Positions 1 to 11,420 of a stretch of 64,000 bases of DNA are shown here, piece after piece (the stretch's first letter is position 1; the number at the start of each line of letters is the position of its first letter). The position numbers and the translations under genes were made by a program. The notes under the pieces are model-generated. The model worked only from the letters and a program-made list of their open reading frames with translations, had not been told where the DNA came from and did no database searches. The stretch comes from Zonotrichia leucophrys gambelii (Eukaryota; Chordata; Aves; Passeriformes; Passerellidae), in NCBI RefSeq assembly GCF_028769735.1, contig NC_088170.1, positions 54,965,585 to 55,029,584 of the forward strand. The letters run 5' to 3'.

Positions 1-2710
1 ATCCTCATAGTTTTCAAACCTCTTCAGTTTATGGATCCAAAATAATTTTTTGTCTAGATGAAGATCCTTGATTAGAAACTTTAAGCTTGACAGGACACTT
101 AGTTTTTTATTCTTATCTTTCAATACTTAACAGTAGTCCAGTGTTGCAATACTAGGAAATGGACCGGGCCAGAGACTGATCCCTGGCATTGGACCTCAGT
201 CACCAACATGAAATATTACTTATTTCTTCCAACCAATGTTCTTTCAAATAATGTCTGGTCAGGATTTAGGGTCCAGTAGATCCCAGGAACTATCCTTAAC
301 AAGCACTTTGCATGTAGTGCCCTGGTTCTGGAGATTAGGAGACTTTATTAACATTGACACATGCCCCCCTGTGCCAGTTGGCCTCAGAAATTTTCCCTGA
401 CATATTTAATTTATTTGCATGGGTTAAAAATTTGGAGGCCTTATATTGTAATCATTTATTGTATTACAGCCAACTTGCTGACTAATTCTTCCTTTGTTTC
501 TGTTTCCTGCTCATGCTTGTATGAGACAAAATTTTTAGATGGTTTAGTCTTTGATTTCTTACTGTGGAAATGTTGATTTCTGTGTTCCTTTAATTGTCAT
601 TGCAGTGAATTCAAAAATTGAAAATATTGATCTAGTCAGATGCATATATGTCATAACCTAATATGAGGAAATATGAGGCTTGTTAGAACATAAAAAAATA
701 ATTTTATTTTGAATATATGAATTGATAATTTTAAATATTTATTAGACATCCTTCTTAAGAAACAGTCAAAAATTATTTGGCCATATTTTGCTCTCAAAAA
801 GCAAGAGGTTTTTTAGAGAGAGCTGCATTCATTTTCCTCAGGCTTCATGAAAAAATCTTGCTCTTGTTATACAGTAGCAACTATCAGGAATATTCTAAAT
901 TGTGTTGGTTTGATTAAAGAGGGCATTTCTGAACCTCTCTACTGCAAGAACTACACTCATTAGAAAAGCAGAACAAATTCCTATTTCCAAGCGCAGCAAA
1001 TCTATTTCAACTCTTCTTTAAGTAGCAAAAAGTAGAAAGTATATTTCAATATTTGCTAACTTAAATGTTCCCTGCATATGGACCCCAACTAATTTCATCA
1101 GTAAGCAAAATGAATAATAGTGAATATCTGATTATAGAATGGTTAGGGTTCCCTCTCTCTCTTGGGATTTTGTATCTTTTTAATATGTATGGAGGAGACC
1201 TATATTACCTATAGACCTGAAGTCTGGTGAAGTAGTCAAAATATCTGATAAACTTTAAGAATTCTAATTTAAAAACACATTCTGATATAAATGATATATT
1301 TATTTTGTTTTCTCCTTAAAAGAACAGCTCAACTAGATGCTCCTGAATTACTTGTGGTATGACTTGTATTTATTTCAAAGTTATTTCTGAGCCACTTTGA
1401 TGTCTAGCTAAGTCTAGATTAGATCAAACAAAAACTTAACTAGTAAGGCTCTCATAATGGTGGGTGTAGTAAAGATATGGGATAAGAACAAAAGTATGTG
1501 TAAATCAGACACATTAAATTTTTCTGCTGCATAAAAATTGTATTAAATTGCATTTCTATATGTTTCTAGCATATACCTTATGATAGAAAAGTTTTCTTCT
1601 TCTATGGAATTACAATTGAATAATAGAACTCAAGATATTGTAAGATAACTTACAATATTACAAGATTACTAAGAACTACTAATTTGTAATATTTAGCAAA
1701 AATAATCATGTCTTATTATCTGAGATAAACAATATTTTTACTGTTAAAGAATCTCATCGTAATTACTATTACATTTCTGGACATAAGAATGAAGAATTTT
1801 TCATCATAATAGCATGTCTTTCCCTTAAAAATTAAAATATGGTTATGTTACAGAATAAAGGAATAATTTTGTCTTCTCAATGAATTATTTCTAAAATGGA
1901 ATTTCTGATAAAGAAGGTTAGATATTTCCATCTCAAATAGCCAACTTTGTAATTGGATTTTTATTTATGTGACCACTATCTATGTGTCAAAATTCAATTT
2001 CCTGTTCTGTGGGAAGCTGATCACAACTTTGAGGTTCAGATTATTCCAAGGCAAACCTAGTCTGTTTTATGGCTCTTTTTCCACTTCAATATCTCTGAGC
2101 AGAGACTCCAATTTCCAGTTTGCACTGGATGTAGCTTCCATACTATGGACTACAAATTAGTGCGGAGTGATAAAATTTTCCTGTAATGCACAGATTATGC
2201 CATCCTAGAATAATCCATTGGTTCTGACCTATATAATTAATCTAGAATAAAAAAAAAACAGAAGTTAAAGAGTTATGCTTTGAACTTCCTCACATACTGG
2301 TTGATTACATTGTTTATCTAATACTTGATTCCTTTCTAACATATTATTATGGGAATAATTTTTATATTAAAGAAAATTTCATTTTACATATCCTCATGAA
2401 CATTATCTAGAAGTTATGGAGCAATTCTCAAAGAAAGGAAGAGTAGAAAGAAATAAGGTAAATAGTTGATCAGCAATCTGTTTGACTGTGAAAATAACTA
2501 TGAAATAAAAGGATTTGTACTTTTTGCATAGGAATTTTTGTTGACATAACACGAGCATAAAATATTGAGTGTTTTAGGATCTGCTCCAAAAACCTTCCTC
2601 AGTGAATGCTCAGTGCACTAACAGTTCTTTCTCTCAGAGAAAAAAAATTAGAATAAAAAAAAATTTAAAAAAAACCCAAAGGGAGTAAAAGGAAAAAGAG
2701 GAAATTAGGC
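1..2710. other. Unique AT-rich noncoding stretch
   Basis: I recognise no gene or repeat family here. Open frames are at most about 70 codons and have the look of AT-rich chance ORFs. A small inverted repeat with 10-bp arms (ATATTGTAAG) and a 4-nt loop lies at 1635-1658. No CR1 or LTR signature is visible. Confidence 0.6.
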
Positions 2711-2840
2711 AGAGAAAGAAAAAAAAAAGAGGAAGGAGGAAGGAGGAAGGAGGAAGGAGGAAAGAGAAAGAGAAAGAGAAAGAGAAAGAGAAAGAGAAAG
2801 AGAAAGAGAAAGAGAAAGAGAAAGAGAAAGAGAGAAAGGG
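2711..2840 (+). repeat. Polypurine microsatellite, (AAAGAG)n next to (GGAGGAA)n
   Basis: An uninterrupted run of about 130 purines. The left part (about 2730-2764) is a 7-mer array of GGAGGAA units. The right part (about 2761-2836) is roughly a dozen AAAGAG units. On the opposite strand this reads as a long Ser-Phe ORF, which is a translation artefact of the repeat. Long homopurine tracts with mirror symmetry can form triplex (H-DNA); that is general knowledge, not shown here. Confidence 0.95.
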
Positions 2841-3757
2841 TTTCATTTATTTAAGCACTTCCTTTGAGGCAACCAGACAGTTTACCAGAGTAGGATATTT
2901 TCTGATTGATGATATCTCTAAAATAGCAATTTGGACTGGTCTTCTTACATGTATTTCCCATTTTCTAGAAGGTATTTCTGGTCTGTTCAGAAATTCTTCT
3001 TTGCAAGCATCCTGTAAAACAAAATTAAGGTACCCTATCTTGTCTTGGCCCAATATGGAGTTTCTTATAAATGGAGAAATAAAACATCAAAAGTATCTCC
3101 ATAACCATCTCAAACTGGTTGCTATGGACTGCATTTTATCTAGAAGCTGCAAAGAGAGGTAAGATAGGGAGCTTCCCTCATTCCTTCAGTCAGTCTGAAA
3201 AAAATGATCAAAAAAGATGAAAATATTTTATAAATTAATCAGGTTTCTGTTTCCTGAACTTTGCAGCACAGAGAACTTTACTGTTTCATACACACAATGA
3301 TCAAAGACAACCTTACTGCATCTCTTTTTCTATCCTGGCACTGAGTGTCAGGGCAAGCCAGCCATGAAATAGGCAGCAAGTTATAATATTCCTGGAGGGA
3401 CTGATCTCTACAACCCTCTTCAAGGCTCCAAAAAGAATTTTTGAAGGACTGCCGACCACTGGACTCCAGCTAAAAATCTCTTTTTTGTACCTGATAGCAA
3501 AGAAGTTACACTCCTACCTTCAATAAAATTGTTTATAGCTTTTTCTCCTATCCAAATGCCTAAATAGACTAGATGATGATCTTACCTTCTGGTACATTAA
3601 TAAAATTAGAGTGTGCATATTCAGGATATAATTATGAATATGTATAGAAAGACAAGCAACAGATAAACTCAGGCCCAGGAGAGACAAAGAACTGAAAGTT
3701 GAAATAACCTAGAGAAGACCAGGGAGTTCAAGGAATTAAGGAGAAAAAAATTGAAGA
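2841..3757. other. Unique noncoding stretch
   Basis: Non-repetitive DNA between a purine microsatellite and a CR1 3' end. No recognisable element. Short ORFs such as the minus-strand one at 2847-3053 show no family resemblance I can name. Confidence 0.5.
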
Positions 3758-4206
3758 AATCACAGAATCACAGCATCAATCAGGTTGGAAATGACCTCTG
3801 AGGTCACCAAGTCCAACCAATACTGAACACCACCTTGTCAACCAGGCCATGGCACATCCAGTCCTTCCTTAAACACCTCCATGGTGTTTAAGGTGACTCC
3901 ACTGCCTCTCTGGGCAGCCCATTCCAATGCCCAATCAGCTTGTCTGTGAAGAAATTCTTCCTAATGTCCAACTTAAACATCCCCTGGGGCAGCTTAGGAC
4001 TATGTCCTCTTGTCTGTCACTGATTTTCTGGGAGAATTGACTGACCTCTACTTTGCTATTACTGCTTTTCTGGAAGCCAGAGATAGTGATAAGGTCTACC
4101 CTCAATTTCTTCTTCTCCAGGCTAAATACCCCCAGCTCCCTCAGTCATTTCTAGAAGATTTGTGTTACAGACCCTTCACCAACCTTTTTGCCCTCCTCTG
4201 GAGATA
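3758..4206 (-). mobile_element. CR1 LINE 3' fragment (minus strand)
   Basis: The left edge carries the complement of the CR1 3' octamer repeat (CACAGAATCACAG), followed by the characteristic CR1 3' UTR phrase GGTTGGAAATGACCTCTGAG and AGTCCAACC. The text then continues through the usual 3' UTR segments (summary of small-group sequence such as CTGGGCAGCCCATTCCAATG) to about 4206. The element is 5'-truncated, as is normal for CR1, whose non-LTR reverse transcriptase primes at the target and often stops early. No intact coding sequence remains. The start is exact to a few bases; the right edge is approximate because divergence is high. Confidence 0.9.
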
Positions 4207-4427
4207 GAGATGGATGAAGAAAAATTAAAATGAAATTTAACAATTTACAATGAAAAGGAAAATAAAGTGTTATTTATAAAGATTTCAACCCCAAGGACAC
4301 CAGTAACTTTGTTAATCTCTCCCATTTATTTTTGTAGGAAAATTTTTCCACATTCTCTTCTAGGTTTAACTTAAGGAACAGAATCTAAAGAAATATGTAT
4401 ATTTGATATACTACTTCTTTCAGAGTC

Positions 4428-5242
4428 TTGACAATATTGGCTGATGTAGTCGTCAAGCCACTCTCCTTAATGCTTGAAAGTCGTTGCAGTCAGGTCAAGT
4501 CCCAGAGGACTGGACAAAATGGAAACATCATATCCCATTTTTATAAAACAAAAATGGAAAGGAGTATTCTGGGAATTATCAACTTGTCAGCCTCACCGCT
4601 GTGCCTGGGGCAATCACAAAACAGATCCTGCTGGAAGCTTTGCTAAGGCACATGGATAACAGGGAGGTAAATTGTGACAGCCCAAATGGCCTCACCAAGG
4701 GCATATTGTGTCAACAGCTTATTGGCCTTCTCTGGTGGAATGACTGCATCAGTGGGCAAGCAAATGGCTACAAATGAAATTTATTTGGAATTGTAAGGCC
4801 TTTGACCTGGTCCCCCACAACATCCTTCTCTCTAAATTGGAGAGAAATGGATTCATTGGGTGACTGTTCAGTTGATGAAGAATTGCTTGAATGATCACAT
4901 CAAGAGTGCTGGGATCAGTGGCTCAATATCCAAATGGAGATCATTCATGCGTGATGTTCCTCATGACAGGATTATTTTGTATTGGACCCAGTATTGTTTA
5001 ATACTGTCATGAATGCCATAGATGAAAGAAACGAGTGCACCCTCAGCAAGTTTGAAGATGACACTAAGCTGAGTTGTGCAGTTGACACACCTGAAGGAGG
5101 GGATGCCATCCAGAGGGATCTGGACAAGACTGAGAAATGGACCCATGGGAACCTCATAGGCTTCAACCAAACCAAGTGCAAGGTACTGTACCTGTTTTGG
5201 GGAACCTTCCAACCCAAACTCTTCTATGATTCTGTGATTCTC
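4428..5242 (+). mobile_element. CR1 LINE fragment, reverse-transcriptase region joined to 3' end
   Basis: Degenerate ORF2 reverse transcriptase of CR1. Translation shows AFDLVPHNILLSKLE (around 4798-4842) and, in another frame, DPVLFN (from about 4985), [14 protein letters not shown] (FEDD box at 5051-5062, normally FADD), then DTPEG and [12 protein letters not shown]. The catalytic Asp pair is still encoded, but the frame shift between the two blocks means no functional enzyme. At about 5203 the sequence jumps from the RT region directly to the CR1 3' terminus (AACCTTCCAACCCAAAC followed by TTCTATGATTCTGTGATTCT), so several hundred bases of C-terminus and 3' UTR are missing. It lies about 220 bp from a minus-strand CR1, tail away from it, and could be an independent insertion. 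Confidence 0.9.
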
Positions 5243-5263
5243 TACTTTATATTATACACATAA
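4982..5263 (+). pseudogene. CR1 ORF2 reverse transcriptase remnant
   Basis: The longest open piece of the CR1 reverse transcriptase in the element at 4428-5242, 93 codons. It covers the palm motif containing the Asp-Asp pair (F-E-D-D near residues 24-27) and the following thumb-proximal segment. The last about 20 residues are not RT: they come from the CR1 3' end and flanking DNA after the internal deletion. The ATG is internal to the ancestral ORF and has no meaning as a start. Not expected to make a functional protein. Confidence 0.85.
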
Positions 5264-7111
5264 ATATAAATTACCCAACATACAGATTGAAGGAAACAGC
5301 AGAAGAAATTTGGTAATACAAGTACAATCAAACAACCACTACACCTTCATGTGTGTGTTAAATTTTTGTATGCTGTAACAAATTTTTCATCTGAATTTAC
5401 TCGTTTAATTGTTCTCAGTTGATCTATCTTAATTAAATCAAGTCTCTACAGTATATCGAAAGGCTGTATGAAGAAGTATGATTGATCTAACACTCACACT
5501 GTGGTGAAATGACCATCTTCTATATAGATCTTCAAAATAAACATTTAACAGGGAATAATGGCAATTTTTAGGTTTACTGTCCTCATGCTGGGAACAGTGG
5601 AAAAAATTCTTCCTGTTGGCTAGGTTCTTTCATTAGAAAAAACATATGTTTGACCCTGGTATTATTACTTTTTCTTTCAACTCTTCTTTTTTCTGAATGA
5701 CAGTATTTAACATCAAGGGAAAACAAGTGTCCCCTCTTGCTATACACAATTGCAACAGCTCTTGTCAGTACTAGGTCATCTGCAAGCTCATTTTTTCTCC
5801 TACTGTTGATGCTAAATAAGTGCAAGCGCTCTGAGATAGATTGGTGATATTGCCGCTAGCAATTGCAATCAAACCCTCCTGGGTGCAAACTTACGGCAGT
5901 ACCTCCTGGTCTTCTTGGAAAACATTTGCAAATGTTTTCACCTTGACCAAAGAAGTCAAACTTAGTGTGTTTCTAGCTCTAGATGGAGTGTACTGACTAA
6001 CTACCAAGAGTGGGAATTGCCTCCATTTCAGTCCTTTCTTTATTTATCAGCTTTCACATCTGCCACTTCTTTTGTATCATATGCCAAATACGACATGAGA
6101 ATGAAGGTAAAGTCCGAGGGAAAATTTCACCTAACAAAGTTTCTTGCACTCTCTGATGAAAAAGAAAACAAAGCACAAAGTCAACTTCAAACTGTGTGTA
6201 TTCTTTTACTATATAATTTTAATGACCTGGATAGAAAGGGGAGTAACAAGACAGAGACAAGTGTGGGGTAGATAAAGTATAAATTGGGGTCAGCTATAAA
6301 ATTTGTAATTAATCACTGCATTTGATTCTAATGCTAGCTGTTGTCATTTATGCACATAACTAATCCCTAGATTATATCAAGACTTTTATGGAATATTAAA
6401 TTTTAAAAGGTCTCAACTGAAAATCAAAAGAAAGTATTCCTGTTCCCAAAAGAACTACAGCAAATTATTTCAGCCAGAGGCCCATGATCACAAAATTTAG
6501 CACTGTGTAAGCAGCAATAACCTTAAAATTAAAAGATGTTTAAAACCAAGGTAGGGAGCTAGAGGTGTAGGGAAAACATTCTCAAAGGAGAAAGGGCTAC
6601 TGACTAGAACCAAGCAGTTATTTATCTAATATGTATATTTATTTCTCATTTTCTTCTTCCGTTTAACAAGAAAACAAAATCAAGATACCTCAGTTATGCC
6701 TTATTTTTTTTTTCAAAATGCTCTTCAGAGTTTTTAAGAAAGGAAAGTTTAAGTATTAACATTTTATTTGGCCCTTAACATTCAAGTTGAGAAGACTAAA
6801 GGGTGAAAGGAACACATTTATTACATCCTATAACAGTGCCACTGAAAACATTAAAAGAAGTAAAAATTGGGCATACTGCAGGGTTTTCCCAGATATTTAT
6901 GTAAAAAGACACTCACCCTCCCTGTCTTCCAAATTGTCTGAACTTGAAGAAAAGCCAAGAGATGAATTACGGTAATGCTGAACCATATTTCAAACCGCTG
7001 CATCTATGGTGCTTGTGTATCTCAAACCCAGGACAGGGACTACTTTAGAACTTAACAGCTTACTGAATGAAGGTTCCTGTTTTCTTGTCCTTTCTTTTGA
7101 GACTGTACTCC

Positions 7112-7133
7112 AAAACACTGAATTCAGTGTTTT
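7112..7133. repeat. Perfect 22-bp palindrome centred on GAATTC
   Basis: The half-site AAAACACTGAA is followed immediately by its exact reverse complement. There is no spacer. The flanking bases (C left, T right) do not pair. No function is implied by the sequence alone. Confidence 0.95.
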
Positions 7134-8002
7134 TCTGGGTTGTAGGAAGACTGGCAGCCAACTCATACTGACTTTCAATGGTATTGGGGTATGCAACTCC
7201 CAGCAGGGCTTATGAAATGTCATTCCTAATTGATATTGAAAAAAGCTTACATTATTCTACATTAAAATTGAGGTTATTTCTTAAGATTGCCATAGAAAAT
7301 TATTTGAATTACACAGTGATGCATGTTAATTTTTCCATATCACCACCCAATAAATTCTGCAATTAACCCATATCATTGCTCTAATATCATGTGCTTTGGG
7401 GAAATCTTTTCAATTAAAAACTCAACACCAGGACTAGAGAATTGGAAGGGATGCCTAAAATTGGATTTACTTTGCTTGTTTTCCCTTAAGGTTAAAATAG
7501 GCTTTTGAAAAAAAAGCATCTTTTTTTTTGCATCTTTTCTTATGGGTTTTTTCTCTCCTTCCAATGGGATTAATGAATTGCACCAGATGCACAGGAATCA
7601 AAGAATATTGTGCATCTATTAAAATGAGAGATATAACTTAGAATATCCATAAATTAGAGGTAGCTAATTTAACCATCATCATAAATTGAACACAGAATTT
7701 TTTCCTGGTCTGTTTAATTCTTGCAAGGACCTCAAAGTGAATATTTTCACTAGAAAAAACAAAACAAAAAAAAAACCAGCAGCAATGACAATGACAACTA
7801 CCAAACAATATTTAATCCCTAAAAGGTATGTTAATTTCCATATGTAAATAACCACAGTTAAACACAAGGTGCTTATCATAACTAGGCTGTCAACTGAACT
7901 TTCTCTCTAGAGAGAGAAATAGGATATGTTTTCTCTTCTAAAGAGCTCAGCATTTGAGAGGACAGATTGTGTGTCTGTGACTTTAGTTCATTTACTGTGA
8001 TG

Positions 8003-8110
8003 TGGTTTTGTTCTCGGTTTTTTGTTTGGTTGGTTTTGGTGTTGTTTTTTGTTTTGTTTATTTTATTTTTTCTTTTTTATTATTTGTTTACCTGTGTTTT
8101 GCTTTTACAG
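8003..8110 (+). repeat. G/T-rich low-complexity tract
   Basis: Roughly 100 nt of T-runs separated by G, GG or GGTT, with almost no A or C. Similar tracts recur in this window (12858-12952, 29014-29122, 52480-52545) and as A/C-rich complements. They resemble decayed A-rich or (GTTT)n microsatellites. Confidence 0.8.
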
Positions 8111-8259
8111 TTGTTTTTACTGTTTTGTTGGCACTGACCTGGAAACTATTGTTCTAAGTCTGCATTTTGCATTAGGGTGTTTCCTCACCCTAGCCTGGGT
8201 TTGGTTTTGTACAAAATTAAAACTGAGGTTCTCAATATGCTTTTACAGTCTTGGTACAG

Positions 8260-8637
8260 TGTGACAGTATTCACAGGGGCTCTTAGATGAAAATGTTGAC
8301 TCCATATTCAGAAGGCTTGATTTATTATTTTATGATATATATATTACATTATAACTATACTAAAAAGAATAGAAGGAAAGGTTTCCTCTCAGAAGGCTAG
8401 CTAAGAATAGAATAGAAAAGAATGATAACAAAAGGCAGCTCTCTCGGACTCTGTCTGAGATAGCTCGGCCTTGATTGGCCATTTATTATAAACATCCAAG
8501 ATGGGCCAATCAAAAATCCACCTGTTGCATTCCCCAGCAGCAGATAACCATTGTTTACATTTTGTTTCTGAGGCCTCAGCTACTCAGAAGGGAATAAAAT
8601 CCCAAGAAAGGATTTTCACAAAAAGATGTCTACGACA
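8260..8637 (-). mobile_element. Solo LTR, ERVK-like songbird endogenous retrovirus
   Basis: A 378-bp element that begins TGTGACAG and ends TACGACA on the plus strand, the TG...CA ends expected of an LTR. It reads as an LTR on the minus strand: U3 at the right and R/U5 at the left. An AATAAA poly(A) signal lies on the minus strand at 8321-8326. The segment with GATTGGCCATTTATTATAAA and GAGATAGCTCGGCC matches, from memory, a common passerine ERVK LTR. Flanks are GTACAG (8254-8259) and GTAGAG (8638-8643), a 6-bp target duplication with one mismatch, which fits the ERVK class. No gag, pol or env follows on either side, so this is a solo LTR left by recombination. The single TSD mismatch implies moderate age. 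Confidence 0.85.
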
Positions 8638-8705
8638 GTAGAGTTTTTCCTTTCAAATTCCATTTTCATGTTTTCATGCTGAAGTATACGAGGAAATTTC
8701 ACTGA

Positions 8706-8954
8706 TTGCAAAGGGCTAAGCCATATGCCCTAAGTTTGGAAAACATGGCTCCAGAAATTCTGTCAGCTGGCTCTAGAATGATTGTGTCAGCTTCATTCAG
8801 GTACACTGCTAGAACAGCAGTCAATGGAAGCCTTTACACTTTGGGACCAGGGCAAAAGAGCTGTGCAGAATTTTATAATGGTTCTTTTCAATACTCCTGT
8901 ACTGTGACTGTTCCTGAAATAGGGAATTCCCAGGACACAATACATTGGCAGTAA
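8706..8954 (+). other. Unassigned 82-codon ORF
   Basis: An open frame beginning 69 bp to the right of the ERVK-like LTR. The translation is compositionally ordinary (for example GPGQKSCAEFYNGSFQYSC, two Cys in a short window), rather than the Lys/Ile/Phe-rich text typical of AT-rich chance ORFs. There is no recognisable domain, no signal peptide and no Kozak context worth noting. The LTR is oriented away from it, so LTR-driven expression is not expected. Could be chance or a decayed exon; I do not claim it as a gene. Confidence 0.12.
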
Positions 8955-10243
8955 AATAATCTTCATTACTCTTCAATGCACTTATATTACTGGCTATTAA
9001 AAGTTTAATTAGACTTTAGAGAAGACTATTCAGCCCATTAAAATAATAAATGAATTCTGGCATTAAACAAACTTGGACAATAATCATTAATTTTATGAAA
9101 CAGAAATATATTTCTTTTGCCAAATGATATGACAATCTCTGGGGGAAAGGCTCATAATCTATTTTGTCTTAGATACAGGATTTCTCATTAGTCAGGAAAT
9201 TATGTCAAGTTTTGAGGAAAAGCTCCTAAGACCGAGGATCGAGTCTAGTTTCCTTTCACATTTTGTAGCTACAATATGGAAAAGTGAACTGTTTATAGAA
9301 TACTGCTGATTTTGAGATTCTGTGAGAGAAATTAAAGCATCTGCCCTCACTGTTCATAGAGCAAGGTGTCTATTTCAGAACTGGACATGCCTTGATAACA
9401 AAAGTTTTAAGGGTTTGAAGTAATGAACTTTGCAATACCAAGAGCCCAGGTACCTACAGTGTACCTTTTGGCTAAAATGTGATTTATAAAATATATTCCG
9501 TTTTCTGTAGAGATCATGCTGGTCCTTGCATGTTAATTTGTATCATGTACGTATTTAAATCTCTGTCTCCAGAAATATTTCACAAAGAAATAAATCTGAA
9601 GGAAGAATCTGTGACATTAAGTCTAGTTTGAGAAGCATTCTAACAATAGGAAGTCAAAGTCTTTAATTGAGGTAGTATTAATAGATTTAGGTATATTATG
9701 AAGACACAAATTGCCACACAATGTCACCTCCATGTTACTTGTAATGGTGGGATTCTGATTTTTAACAAAATGGTCGCAGGCTAAGAAACTACAAATGCCA
9801 ACCCATATAAATAGATAATATCAACTGGGGATATTTTTAAAATTCTTTTAGCAAATATAATAGTAAAAATCCCCTAAAGTCTAGAAAAATAGTTTATAAT
9901 GTATTTGAAAATGTCGCAAATAATTATCTCTTTACTAAAAATATCAAGAATGTCACTATAATTTTTTTTCTGTTAAATGAAAAATAGATGTCAATGCATA
10001 TTTTTGTTCAGTACAGACTTTAATTGCTTTGCTTTCTTGTTATTTGCATTGCTATGCAAAATCCAATGACCTTTATGTTACATTAGAATATCAGAAAAAA
10101 ATGCAAAGGCATTTCTGTCTTGATGTGAAAAATGCTATTTGTTTTTCATGTTCTAGTCTGCTGTTGGGACTTAAATCCCACATGAATGCATTTTAAACTA
10201 AGATTCCCAAGAGAAAACATGCTTATTTCTTCTCTCTCTATAG

Positions 10244-10313
10244 GGCGAAGATGAGGGATGCAGATGAGTCAGAAAAAATCAGTATCATGATTATGCATAA
10301 AAAGATCCTTCAG
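10244..10313 (+). other. Exon-like segment with acceptor and donor
   Basis: A pyrimidine tract (TTTCTTCTCTCTCTATAG) ends in AG at 10242-10243. It is followed by 70 nt that are open in one frame (AKMRDADESEKISIMIMHKK, then ILQ) and end CAG|GT at 10313-10315. The donor is weak beyond GT (GTTTTA). The same 70 nt contain an AP-1 consensus TGAGTCA (10265-10271) and an ATGCAT core, so a regulatory element is an equal alternative. No protein family recognised. Confidence 0.15.
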
Positions 10314-11104
10314 GTTTTACGTCCTCCTTTTTTGCCCCTTGAAATTTTTTGACAAAGACATCCTGATTCATTTTTTCAGCACTTTCTTAGGAACATATTT
10401 AATGTGTAAATGACCTTGCATTTTTTCTGCTTTTTTTTTTTTTTCATTTTCTATTAAAATTATGGTCTATTAATTGGTATGCCAGCAGGAAGAAGCAGTG
10501 AGGGTTTTTTCTTTTTTTAAATTTAATTATTATTGTAAACTGATTATGGAGAGGAGCTTTTCTGAAGACCAAACTTTCCACATTAATAAAGAGTGGGCTG
10601 TTGTATAGCCCAGTGTTGAGATTTGGAATATGGACAGTGGCAAGAAACTGCAGTGAGAAATCACTAAGGAGTTCAACATGTACTTGTGTTCCAATGTAAA
10701 AATCCTGGCTTCTGTTAAACATCAAGTGCTAAAAAACCCTTTCATGCTGAAGTTCATATCATTGAGTTTAGCTTACATTTCTATTTTTTTCTAGCCTTTC
10801 CCAGTACACAGCTACATTCTCCCCTGCAGTATGTAGGAAGCTATCTGAATTAATGCTACTGCAGTTTAGAAAACCTCTTGTGCTACATAATTTTGCTGGA
10901 TGGAAAAAGATGGAATTAGACCTCTTTTGGCAGCCTCAGTGCAACCACTCACATATGAGCTGTCCTGCTGTTCCCTCTCTGAAAAGCCATTGTGTCTCCA
11001 TCATTGTAGACTTCAGTCTTGGCAAAACTGCATTGCCACAGTGTGATTTCCATGGGCTTTATTTTAAACAGAATTATTTATGCTATTCTTACAGAATCTA
11101 AATC

Positions 11105-11420
11105 ATCATGAGAGCCTCCAGAGTGAAGGTTAATTCTGTTGCCAGCAGCTGTAGCTTCACCCTCCGAAGCTGAATCTGGCTGTGGCAGCAATTACTGGCC
11201 ATTCCTGTTCCGATAAATTTGTGTTTTCTCTTTGATCAAATATGTCAAGCTTTTAATTCTGCATAATCATTGATCGCATGAAGTGCCAGACCATCTTGTT
11301 TTATCATCATTCACATCTGCTGCTATTTTCCAGTCACACAGGTAAAATGCATTGACCTAGAACGTGCTGTTTTAACCTCAGCAGCCTTACTGTGAATGAA
11401 TGCCAAATGTGTCTGAAATA
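11105..11420. promoter_or_regulatory. Candidate conserved noncoding element
   Basis: About 300 nt of high-complexity sequence without simple repeats, in otherwise low-complexity AT-rich DNA. It carries several homeodomain-like cores (GCAATTACTGG, GCTTTTAATTC, GCATAATCATTGATCG), an E-box CAGCTG and TCF-like CTTTGATCAAA. All frames are broken by stops, so it is not an exon. The call is by style only: dense motif text of this kind is typical of deeply conserved vertebrate enhancers. No conservation data were available. Confidence 0.25.

Larger units (their letters stand above)
5243..8259. other. Unique noncoding stretch with palindrome and G/T-rich block
   Basis: About 3 kb without a recognisable gene or retroelement. 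It contains a perfect 22-bp palindrome at 7112-7133, a 9-bp-arm inverted repeat at 7899-7918 (TTTCTCTCT arms), an A/C-rich tract at about 7756-7785 and a T/G-rich tract at about 8003-8110. ORFs of 60-84 codons are scattered on both strands with no recognisable content. Confidence 0.55.

Noticed and set aside
2634..2846. Minus-strand 70-codon ORF of Ser-Phe repeats
   Set aside because: Translation of the GAGAAA microsatellite.
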